A stretch of 10,669 bases of DNA from Thiotrichales bacterium. GTDB taxonomy: Bacteria; Pseudomonadota; Gammaproteobacteria; J044. Position numbers and translations under genes: made by a program. Shown piece by piece: positions 1 through 6,540 of this stretch. Position 1 is the first letter of the stretch, and each line of letters starts with the position of its first letter. The DNA lies in the NCBI GenBank assembly GCA_024762895.1, contig JANTGN010000082.1, positions 1 through 10,669 of the forward strand, in the 5' to 3' direction. The notes beneath the pieces are model-generated. The model was not told where the DNA came from and made no database searches. It worked only from the letters and a program-made list of their open reading frames with translations.

Positions 1-272
1 TTATCCATCATGTCGGCATCGATGTGCAGATCTCCCTGGCGCAGAAGGTTGAAGACATCCTCGGCGGCATGACAGATCTCAACGAGGTTTGTCAGACTCA
101 GAAATCCCGCGCCCCCCTTGACCGTGTGAAAGCCACGGAAAACGGCATTCAGCAGATCGTTATCATCCGGCGATTGCTCGAGATCGACGAGTTGCTCGTT
201 GAGCTGTTCGAGTATCTCACCGGCCTCGACCAGAAAATCCTGAAGAATGTCATCATCTGCGTCAAAAGACAT
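1..272 (-). CDS. cheA: Chemotaxis histidine kinase CheA, N-terminal fragment (cut by window edge)
   Basis: This is the first 90 codons of CheA, the cytoplasmic kinase that autophosphorylates under receptor control and passes phosphate to CheY. The visible part is the P1/Hpt domain. The start MSFDADDDILQDFLVEAGEI is the usual CheA opening in this group, and the phospho-acceptor motif FHTVKGGAGF places the phosphorylated histidine at residue 49. The dimerisation, ATPase and CheW-like domains lie beyond position 1. The ATG at 272-270 follows the cheZ stop by 17 bp, with a weak purine-rich AAGAGA as its ribosome site, so it is probably translated from the cheYZA message. Identity is secure from motif and neighbours; integrity of the rest of the gene cannot be judged. 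Confidence 0.96.
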   Translation of the reverse strand, partial: MSFDADDDILQDFLVEAGEILEQLNEQLVDLEQSPDDNDLLNAVFRGFHTVKGGAGFLSLTNLVEICHAAEDVFNLLRQGDLHIDADMMD

Positions 273-289
273 TTATGCGTTTCTCTTGT

Positions 290-1036
290 CTAAAATCCCA
301 GACTGGACAGCAAATCATCTACATCATCCTGATTGCTGACCACATCGGATGTATCCACTCCAGGCACGGCAGGCCCTACCGCCTTGATCTTGTCGTCTTC
401 TTCTTCCTTCTTCTCGGCTGTGGCAGAAAACTTCTGGCCGGTGATTCTTACCAGGCTAACCAGATTGCCTTCCACCTCCTGTACCAGTCCAATCACGCGG
501 CGAATAATCTGCCCTGTGATGTCCTGGTAATCCTGAGCCATTAAAACATCTGAAAGATTGCTATGAATCGTCTTCATCTGTCCGCCGGCCTGCTCAAAGA
601 ATGCATCAAGATCCAGGCAGAGTGAGCGGAAATCATCGCTACTCATCTCTTTTTTACGGAAGTTCTGCCACGAATTACCCAGCATACTCAGCTGGGTCTC
701 CAGGCTTTCCGTAACGGGCAGGCTCTCTTCGACCGCGCTGAGGGTGCGATGAGCCGCCTGCTCAGTCATAGTAACGACATAATTCAATCTTTCTTTAGCA
801 TCCGGGATATCATTTTCCGCCAGGTCGGCAATTCTCGAGTCCAGCTGGAAGCCGGCCAGTGAGTCATGAAGGTCTCGCGTCAGCTTTCCCAGTTCCTGGA
901 ACAGCTCCGACTCACCCGCCGCAGTCATCTGCTCCAGGATAGTATCGACACGATCCGAATCTTCGGCCTCCAGGGCATCGAGCATGTCCTGGGCCATGGC
1001 TTTGGTAATACCCGCCTTTATCTTGTTATCAGACAT
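290..1036 (-). CDS. cheZ: CheY-P phosphatase CheZ
   Basis: CheZ (248 aa) speeds dephosphorylation of CheY-P and so ends the signal to the flagellar switch. It is a soluble, long helical-hairpin protein that acts as a dimer. The catalytic segment MAQDYQDITGQ lies at residues 166-176. Asp172 and Gln176 correspond to E. coli Asp143 and Gln147, the latter being the residue that positions the attacking water. A charged, flexible linker (about 205-235) leads to the C-terminal CheY-binding tail DDVDDLLSSLGF (237-248), nearly identical to the E. coli tail. It is longer than the enterobacterial protein (about 214 aa) but normal for the Pseudomonas/Vibrio type. The ATG is preceded by AGGGGAG with 7 bases between GGAG and the start, and lies 15 bp after the cheY stop, consistent with co-transcription. 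Confidence 0.97.
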   Translation of the reverse strand: MSDNKIKAGITKAMAQDMLDALEAEDSDRVDTILEQMTAAGESELFQELGKLTRDLHDSLAGFQLDSRIADLAENDIPDAKERLNYVVTMTEQAAHRTLSAVEESLPVTESLETQLSMLGNSWQNFRKKEMSSDDFRSLCLDLDAFFEQAGGQMKTIHSNLSDVLMAQDYQDITGQIIRRVIGLVQEVEGNLVSLVRITGQKFSATAEKKEEEDDKIKAVGPAVPGVDTSDVVSNQDDVDDLLSSLGF

Positions 1037-1051
1037 TACACAGCTCCCCTG

Positions 1052-1438
1052 TCAGGAATCGATTCTTTCAAAGATTTTCTCGATTTTTTCTTTGAGGGTC
1101 TCTGCAGTAAAGGGTTTGACTACATAACCATTGACACCGGCCTGGGCTGCCTCGACGATCTGATCCTTCTTGGCCTCAGCCGTCACCAGCAGTACCGGCA
1201 TGGCCGCTAAACGCTCATCGGCACGTACTGCCTTAAGCAGGTCTATACCTGTCATGATGGGCATGTTCCAGTCAGTAACAAGAAAATCGAAATCACCGGA
1301 CTGCAACATAGGTAGTGCTGTGCTTCCATCATCTGCCTCGCTGATATTGGTGAATCCAAGATCACGCAGCAGATTCTTGATGATTCGCCTCATAGTGGAA
1401 AAATCATCCACAACAAGGATTTTCATATTCTTGTCCAA
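1052..1438 (-). CDS. cheY: Chemotaxis response regulator CheY (TTG start)
   Basis: CheY (128 aa) is the single-domain receiver that carries phosphate from CheA to FliM/FliN at the motor and changes rotation. All receiver landmarks are present: the acidic pair Asp11/Asp12, phospho-acceptor Asp56 (in VTDWNMP), Thr86, the switch residue Tyr105 and Lys108 in KPF. There is no output domain, as expected. The first codon is TTG. It is chosen because AGGAGG lies five bases upstream, whereas the next candidate, ATG at codon 5, would sit 17 bases from that site. The protein from codon 5 is otherwise the same length as Pseudomonas CheY. The neighbours cheZ and cheA place it in the flagellar chemotaxis pathway rather than another CheY-like role. 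Confidence 0.97.
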   Translation of the reverse strand: MDKNMKILVVDDFSTMRRIIKNLLRDLGFTNISEADDGSTALPMLQSGDFDFLVTDWNMPIMTGIDLLKAVRADERLAAMPVLLVTAEAKKDQIVEAAQAGVNGYVVKPFTAETLKEKIEKIFERIDS

Positions 1439-1443
1439 AACTA

Positions 1444-1449
1444 CCTCCT
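1444..1449 (-). promoter_or_regulatory. Strong Shine-Dalgarno that selects the cheY TTG start
   Basis: On the minus strand this reads AGGAGG, a full match to the core anti-Shine-Dalgarno complement. Five bases (TAGTT) separate it from TTG at 1438-1436. The spacing fits the TTG and not the ATG four codons later. A consensus site paired with a weak TTG start may set a moderate, tunable rate of CheY synthesis; that last point is inference. Confidence 0.85.
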
Positions 1450-1457
1450 AAAAACAA

Positions 1458-1472
1458 CAGTGTGATGCACTG
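1458..1472 (-). terminator. Small hairpin plus U-rich tract in the cheY leader, terminator-like or attenuator-like
   Basis: The RNA from the minus strand reads CAGTG-CATCA-CACTG, a perfect 5-bp stem with a 5-base loop. It is followed at once by UUGUUUUU and then by the cheY ribosome site. The shape is that of an intrinsic terminator, but the stem is short and only three of its pairs are G-C, so full termination is unlikely. Partial read-through, pausing or no function are all possible. Confidence 0.3.
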
Positions 1473-1498
1473 ACATAAACAAAAAAACACTTATAACA

Positions 1499-1517
1499 CG
1501 CCCAGAGTGATCTGGCG
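1499..1517 (-). other. Inverted repeat (hairpin) after fliA
   Basis: On the minus strand CGCCAGA and TCTGGGCG flank a TCAC loop, giving a 7-bp stem with one bulged G. It lies 23 bp after the fliA stop. A run of seven T begins 11 bases downstream on the same strand, too far for a classical intrinsic terminator. It could be an mRNA-stabilising or processing structure between fliA and cheY, or chance. Confidence 0.35.
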
Positions 1518-1532
1518 TTGAACCATAGTCCG

Positions 1533-1559
1533 TATTCTGCTCAGGACCGGCCTTCTTTA
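1533..1559 (-). promoter_or_regulatory. Candidate sigma-28 (FliA) promoter for cheYZA
   Basis: On the minus strand TAAAG is followed by a GCAGAATA box, with 15 bases between TAAA and the box. The sigma-28 consensus is TAAA, 15 bases, GCCGATAA. The -35 part and spacing match exactly; the -10 part matches at five of eight positions, with G-C and G-A conserved. The -35 lies inside the last codons of fliA. Initiation just downstream would give a leader of roughly 85-90 bases before the cheY TTG, containing both hairpins listed here. FliA dependence of chemotaxis genes is well established in this group, but this site is only a by-eye match. Confidence 0.3.
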
Positions 1560-2269
1560 TTCAAATCAATCCACTCGGCGAGCCTGGCCTTCAACCTGGC
1601 CAGGGCCTGGCTGTGGATCTGACTCACTCGGGACTCACTGACGGCCAGCACCTCGCCAATCTCTTTGAGGTTGAGTTCCTCGTCATAATAAAGTGAGAGG
1701 ACCAGTGACTCCTTTTCGGGGAGTCCGGCAATGCCCTGGGCCAGGGCGGACTTAAACTCGTCACGGGTAAACCCATCGAGCGGACCGGAACTTTTACCAT
1801 GCCAGAAAGTCTTTTCATCCCCTTCCGACAGAACATCTTCAAAACTAAAGACCTGATAGGACGTAGAGTCCCTGACTACCTGATGGTATTCCTCCAGACT
1901 CAGTCCCATATTTTCAGCGACTTCAGCGTCCTTTGCCGAGCGACCCACACGATTTTCCACATCACGTATAGCCTCGGTGACCTGACGCGCATTCTTATGC
2001 ACGGAACGTGGCGCCCAGTCTGAGCGGCGAATCTCATCCAGCATGGCGCCACGCACGCGAATCCCTGCATAGGTGTCGAAACTTGCCCCCTGGGCGGCAT
2101 CATATTTCTTAGCGGCCTCCAGCAGACCGACCGTCCCCGCCTGAATGAGGTCCTCGACCTGCACACTCGGCGGCAGCCTGGAGATCAGATGATAGGCAAT
2201 ACGCTTGACCAGTCCCGCGTGTTCATGAACAAGGCGTTCACGTTCTTCTTTTTGCGCTGCTGTATACAT
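1541..2269 (-). CDS. fliA: Flagellar RNA polymerase sigma factor FliA (sigma-28)
   Basis: FliA (242 aa) directs RNA polymerase to late flagellar and chemotaxis promoters and is held inactive by FlgM until the hook is complete. Region 2 spans about residues 14-88, with DLIQAGTVGLLEAAKKYD for core binding and RGAMLDEIRRSDWAPRS for -10 recognition. Region 3 follows (about 93-165). Region 4 (about 177-230) has the helix-turn-helix LNLKEIGEVLAVSESRVSQIH that reads the -35. ATG at 2269 is chosen; an adjacent in-frame TTG at 2272 would add one residue and cannot be excluded, since the weak GAG ribosome site is 7 bases from the TTG and 10 from the ATG. The gene starts 33 bp after flhG, so it is likely made from the upstream export-gate transcript. 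Length is normal for the family. Confidence 0.97.
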   Translation of the reverse strand: MYTAAQKEERERLVHEHAGLVKRIAYHLISRLPPSVQVEDLIQAGTVGLLEAAKKYDAAQGASFDTYAGIRVRGAMLDEIRRSDWAPRSVHKNARQVTEAIRDVENRVGRSAKDAEVAENMGLSLEEYHQVVRDSTSYQVFSFEDVLSEGDEKTFWHGKSSGPLDGFTRDEFKSALAQGIAGLPEKESLVLSLYYDEELNLKEIGEVLAVSESRVSQIHSQALARLKARLAEWIDLNKEGRS

Positions 2270-2302
2270 CAATACTTCACTCTAAGCATTACCTGCGCCA
2301 CA

Positions 2303-3154
2303 TCAGGCCGAAGAATATTGGATCAAACGTTCTACGAAAAACTCCAGGTTCCCCGTGGCCCCCCTGGGTTGAGGCAATTTATCAATCGCCTTGCCAATCT
2401 TGTCAAAGGCCTTGGCCGCTTCGGAACTGGGAAAGGCCTGTACCACGGGCTGCTGTTTTTTAACGGCCTTACGTAGATACTGGTCATAGGGAACCATGCC
2501 AATAAAGGCCAGGGTGACATCAAGAAAACGGTCACAGACAGCGGAGATCTTTTTGTACAGTTCTCGGCCTTCTTCCGGACTATGTGCCATATTAGCCAGG
2601 ATCTGAAAACGGGTCAGGCCATGCTCCTTGTTCAGGACCTTGATCAGGGCGTAGGCATCGGTAATGGAGGCGGGCTCATCGCAGACCACAATAATGACCT
2701 CCTGGGAGGCCTTGATGAAACTAATCACACTATCGGAGACCCCGGCCGCCGTATCCACCAGTAATACGTCCAGGGGCAGACTCAGTTCGCTAAAGGCCTG
2801 GATCAGGCCGGCATGCTCGACGGGTTGCAGATCCGCCATACGGGAGACCCCGGACGAGGCCGGGATGATCTTCAGGCCTTCCGGGCCTTCAACAATGATT
2901 TCTTCGAGACTATGCTCGCCCTCAAACAGATGAGACAGGTTGAGCTTGGGCTGCAACCCCAGCATGACATCGACATTGGCCAGCCCCAGGTCTGCATCCA
3001 TCAGCAGGACCTCCTTGCCCTGACGCGCCAGGGTCACCCCCAGATTAACCGAGACATTCGTCTTGCCGACACCACCCTTACCGCTGGCAACGGCAATGAC
3101 TCGGATTGGCTGAGGATTCATCATTTTTTTAAGTCCAGCGGCCTGTTTATTCAA
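2303..3154 (-). CDS. flhG: Flagellar number regulator FlhG/FleN, MinD-like ATPase (TTG start)
   Basis: FlhG (283 aa) is a ParA/MinD-type ATPase that limits the number of polar flagella, through FlhF and in many species the master regulator FleQ/FlrA. The deviant Walker A GKGGVGKT is at 25-32, DADLGLAN at 53-60, and the Walker B-like DTAAGVSD at 134-141. The C-terminal EFFVERLIQ resembles the amphipathic membrane-targeting helix. The N-terminal QAAGLKK (4-10) resembles the DQAxGLR activator helix through which FlhG stimulates the FlhF GTPase. Including it needs the TTG at 3154, which follows the flhF stop by 4 bp and is immediately preceded by an in-frame TAA. No clear Shine-Dalgarno is visible, so coupling to flhF translation is likely. 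The alternative ATG-ATG at 3124-3119 would remove the helix. Confidence 0.95.
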   Translation of the reverse strand: MNKQAAGLKKMMNPQPIRVIAVASGKGGVGKTNVSVNLGVTLARQGKEVLLMDADLGLANVDVMLGLQPKLNLSHLFEGEHSLEEIIVEGPEGLKIIPASSGVSRMADLQPVEHAGLIQAFSELSLPLDVLLVDTAAGVSDSVISFIKASQEVIIVVCDEPASITDAYALIKVLNKEHGLTRFQILANMAHSPEEGRELYKKISAVCDRFLDVTLAFIGMVPYDQYLRKAVKKQQPVVQAFPSSEAAKAFDKIGKAIDKLPQPRGATGNLEFFVERLIQYSSA

Positions 3155-3158
3155 TTAT

Positions 3159-4409
3159 TTATGCACCCAGGGCTTCGTATCCACTAGCGGGATGGTTCAT
3201 GAAGGAGTCTAGATTATCATGTCGCGTCTTCAGCGTAACCGGTTCGTCCTGTTTAGCACTGGCGACCAGCTGGGCGACCATGGTGGAGACCCTCGCAGGT
3301 TTGAGATCCTCGGGCACATTCTGGCCATCACTCAGGTAAGAGAGGGGTAGTCCCTGCTCCATGAGGACGGACAGGGACTCACCCAGACTGGCTGTTTCAT
3401 CCAGCTTGGTGAGGATACAGCCATGCAGATGATCCCGACCATAATGATGCAGGAGTTCCTCGACAGCGCGACCCTGGGTATTGGCAGCCGCCACCAGATA
3501 GACACGAATTCTTTTCAGCCTGGCCAGAGAGTCTGAAAGCATCCTGAGTCTACGATCTTTCTGACTCATACCCGCGGTATCGATCAATACCAGTTTTTTG
3601 TCCTGCATGCCCTTGAGCAAACGGACCAACTCCTGGCTATTGGAAGCATGATGGACCGGGACACCCAGTATCTGGCCATAGATACTGAGCTGTTTTTCCG
3701 CCCCTACCCGGAAATTATCGGTGGTAATGAGGGCCAGCTGTTCTTTGCTATGCCGCATACAGAACCGTGCGGCCAGTTTAGCGATGGTCGTGGTTTTACC
3801 CACCCCGGTGCTACCGACCAGGGCTACAATCCCTCCCTTACTGACTATGTCGTCATCCGTAACATTAATCTGGCTGGCCAGCTCGTAGAGGGCATTGCGC
3901 CAGGCCTCCTCGGTATTTTGGGTATTGCGTAGCCCCCTGGCGATGGAGGAGGCCACTCGGCTGGATACTCCATAGCGGCGAAGTCGTTTGAGGATATGAT
4001 GGCGAACCGGTTCACGCTGGGCGAACTGTTTGCCCACCAGTTGTTCGGTTTGATGTTGCATCAGGTCACGCAGGGTATTCAGCTCCTGCCGCATCTCGAG
4101 TAATGCGGGCTCCTGGGACCACTCGATTTGTGGTGATACCGTCTCTGCGGCCACCGGTGTCTCATCCCAGTCTGCCTCAGGTGAAGGATCAGGCTCGTCG
4201 TACTGCGGTGCCCGCGAGGACTTGTGAGCCTCACCGAGACTGCTCAGTCCACCTTCAATCAGACTCTGGTCATAATCCATGGCCGAGACGATCTCAATCC
4301 CCCCTTCCACCTTACGTGTTGACAGGATGACGGCATCGGGTCCCTGCTCTTCACTGACCTGTCGAATGGCCGTGCGCATGTCTGGAGCAAAAAATCGTTT
4401 GATCTTCAT
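3159..4409 (-). CDS. flhF: Flagellar placement GTPase FlhF (SRP-type)
   Basis: FlhF (416 aa) is a signal-recognition-particle-family GTPase that marks the pole where the first flagellar components assemble. The B domain (1 to about 55) begins MKIKRFFAPDMRTAIRQV, typical of FlhF. A polar, acidic and proline-containing linker (about 60-100) follows. The N domain is at about 105-185. The G domain shows G1 GSTGVGKT (199-206), G2 DNFRVGA (231-237), G3 DTAGM (277-281) and G4 TKLDE (334-338). These motifs make it an intact GTPase. FlhF forms a GTP-bound dimer that is reset by FlhG, encoded just downstream. The ATG at 4409 lies 21 bp after the flhA stop, with AAGG nine bases upstream. Length is close to the Pseudomonas protein (about 430 aa). 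Confidence 0.97.
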   Translation of the reverse strand: MKIKRFFAPDMRTAIRQVSEEQGPDAVILSTRKVEGGIEIVSAMDYDQSLIEGGLSSLGEAHKSSRAPQYDEPDPSPEADWDETPVAAETVSPQIEWSQEPALLEMRQELNTLRDLMQHQTEQLVGKQFAQREPVRHHILKRLRRYGVSSRVASSIARGLRNTQNTEEAWRNALYELASQINVTDDDIVSKGGIVALVGSTGVGKTTTIAKLAARFCMRHSKEQLALITTDNFRVGAEKQLSIYGQILGVPVHHASNSQELVRLLKGMQDKKLVLIDTAGMSQKDRRLRMLSDSLARLKRIRVYLVAAANTQGRAVEELLHHYGRDHLHGCILTKLDETASLGESLSVLMEQGLPLSYLSDGQNVPEDLKPARVSTMVAQLVASAKQDEPVTLKTRHDNLDSFMNHPASGYEALGA

Positions 4410-4430
4410 CGTTATCTACCTTACTCATCC

Positions 4431-6536
4431 TCAGGCTGGCTGGGGTTCAGTGCTACCTACGGTGGCTACGACCCTTACCTGTTTGTTGTCAGGGATCTCG
4501 TTGTAGGACAAAACATGCAGTCCCTTCACCACAGAACGCAGCCAGCGTGACAACCAGGGCCTGATCTCAGGGGTGGTTACCAGGATGGCCGGTTCTCCGG
4601 ACATCTCCTGCTGATGCGCTACATCCGTGATGGACTGTTGCAGGCGTTCAGCAAGCCCGGGCTCGAGTCCAAAACCGCCGGATTCTCCGCCCTGTACGGA
4701 CTGTTGCAATATCTGTTCCAGTCCTGGATCCATCGCAATAAGCGGAAGATCATTCGCCAAGCCATTGATTTTCTGTACAATTGATCGAGACAGTGCCTCG
4801 CGAACATTACCCGTCAAGATGCCGGGATCCTGACTCTTTCCCGCCTGCTCCGCCAGGGATTCGGCGATGGTACGAACATCACGAATGGGAATACCTTCCC
4901 GCAGCAGGTTCTGCATGACCTTGAGAACGGTTCCCAGGGACAGCATCTTGGGAACCAGGTTTTCAACCAGTTTGGGTGACTGTACGGCCAGGTTATCCAG
5001 TAGGTGCTGCACCTCATCATGACCGAGGAGCTCGTAGGCATGTTCCTGCAGAACCTGGCTCAGGTGTGTAGCCACCACGGTCGAGGCATCGACGGCGGTA
5101 TAACCCAGGGTCTGGGCCTGATCCCTCTGCGAAGGATCGATCCAGACCGCATCCAGCCCAAAACTGGGATCCTTGGTCTTGATACCATCGAGTTCGCCAA
5201 AGACCTTACCCGGATTAATGGCCAGTTCCTTATCGGGATACACCTCACCCTCGCCGATGGGAACACCCATCAGGGTGATGCGATAGGCATTAGGATTCAG
5301 ATCCAGGTTGTCACGGATGTGCACGGGCTGGATCAGGAAACCCAGCTCCTGGGATAATTTACGGCGTACACCCTTGATTCTGGCCATTAACTGACCACCC
5401 TGTGCCTTGTCTACCAGAGGAATCAGGCGATAGCCCACCTCCAGACCGATCATATCGACGTTACCCACATCATCCCAACCCAGTTCCTTGGCCTCGGGGG
5501 TCTCAACCGGGGCCTCTTCCACCGCCTCGGCCGCAAGCCTTTGCTCGACCACCTTGCGCTCTTTCTCGATCAGATACCCCGCCCCACCCGCCAGTGCGGC
5601 GAGAGACAGGAAGACCAGGTTGGGCATGCCGGGAACCAGGCCCAGTGAACCGATAATCAGGGCCGTGATGTACAGGACCTTGGGATTCTGGAACAGCTGA
5701 CTCAGGATCTGCCCACCCATATCCTGATCATTAGAGACACGGGTGATGATAATGGCCGTTGCCGTAGACAGTACCAGTGAAGGTATCTGGGCCACCAGAC
5801 CATCACCGATGGTGAGCAGGGTATAGTTATGCGCCGCGGCCTCCAGGCTCAGATCATGCTGGACCATACCAATGGTCAGGCCACCGAGCACGTTGATGAA
5901 CAGGATCAGGATGCCGGCAATCGCATCTCCGCGTACAAACTTGCTGGCACCATCCATAGAGCCATAGAAATCGGCTTCACTCGAGATCTCCTCACGGCGC
6001 TTGCGCGCCTCCTCCTGAGTAATGACTCCGGAGTTCAGATCGGCATCGATCGCCATCTGCTTGCCCGGCATCGCATCCAGGGTGAATCGGGCACTGACTT
6101 CCGAAACTCGTCCCGCCCCCTTGGTCACCACGATAAAGTTGATGATCACGAGTATACCGAAGACCACCAGTCCCACGGCATAGTTACCACCGACCACGAA
6201 CTCACCAAAGGACTGAATGACCTTACCGGCCGCCGCGGTGCCCGTATGACCTTCCAGCAGGACCACACGGGTGGATGCCACGTTCAGGGCCAGACGCATC
6301 AGTGTGGCAATTAGCAAAACAGTAGGGAATACCGAGAAGTCCAGTGGACGTCGGGCATAGACCGTCACCAGCAGGATCACCATGGCCAGGGCGATATTGA
6401 AGGTAAACAGGATATCCAGTGCCCAGGCCGGCAGGGGCAATACCATCATGGACAGCATTGCTGCGAGTATCAGGGGAGCACCCAGGCCAGATTCACCGAT
6501 ACGGGAGATGATTCGTTGTAGTACTTGTGGATCCAT
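4431..6536 (-). CDS. flhA: Flagellar type III export gate protein FlhA
   Basis: FlhA (701 aa) is the largest export-gate subunit. Its membrane half couples proton flow to export, and its cytoplasmic half forms the nonameric ring that docks chaperone-substrate complexes. The first 325 residues or so carry about eight membrane segments. The FHIPEP-family signature is at about 142-166 (SEVSARFTLDAMPGKQMAID). FYGSMDGASKFVRGDAIAG (190-208) contains Asp204, probably the counterpart of the functionally critical Salmonella Asp208. A charged linker (325-355) leads to the FlhA-C domain. The open frame extends to a GTG at 6563 inside flhB, but ATG at 6536 has GAGG seven bases upstream and gives a normal N-terminus. 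It begins 4 bp after the flhB stop, so the two are probably translationally coupled. Confidence 0.97.
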   Translation of the reverse strand: MDPQVLQRIISRIGESGLGAPLILAAMLSMMVLPLPAWALDILFTFNIALAMVILLVTVYARRPLDFSVFPTVLLIATLMRLALNVASTRVVLLEGHTGTAAAGKVIQSFGEFVVGGNYAVGLVVFGILVIINFIVVTKGAGRVSEVSARFTLDAMPGKQMAIDADLNSGVITQEEARKRREEISSEADFYGSMDGASKFVRGDAIAGILILFINVLGGLTIGMVQHDLSLEAAAHNYTLLTIGDGLVAQIPSLVLSTATAIIITRVSNDQDMGGQILSQLFQNPKVLYITALIIGSLGLVPGMPNLVFLSLAALAGGAGYLIEKERKVVEQRLAAEAVEEAPVETPEAKELGWDDVGNVDMIGLEVGYRLIPLVDKAQGGQLMARIKGVRRKLSQELGFLIQPVHIRDNLDLNPNAYRITLMGVPIGEGEVYPDKELAINPGKVFGELDGIKTKDPSFGLDAVWIDPSQRDQAQTLGYTAVDASTVVATHLSQVLQEHAYELLGHDEVQHLLDNLAVQSPKLVENLVPKMLSLGTVLKVMQNLLREGIPIRDVRTIAESLAEQAGKSQDPGILTGNVREALSRSIVQKINGLANDLPLIAMDPGLEQILQQSVQGGESGGFGLEPGLAERLQQSITDVAHQQEMSGEPAILVTTPEIRPWLSRWLRSVVKGLHVLSYNEIPDNKQVRVVATVGSTEPQPA

Positions 6537-6540
6537 GTTC

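Noticed and set aside
2269..2289. Six-codon open frame (ATG ... TGA) between flhG and fliA whose stop overlaps the fliA ATG as TGATG, suggesting a leader peptide.
   Set aside because: The only upstream AGG is two bases from its ATG, too close for a ribosome site, and six codons in a 33-bp gap can arise by chance. Worth noting only if conserved in relatives.
5829..6314. Plus-strand open frame of 161 codons opposite flhA.
   Set aside because: It is a frame shadow of the highly conserved FlhA signature region, with no independent coding evidence.
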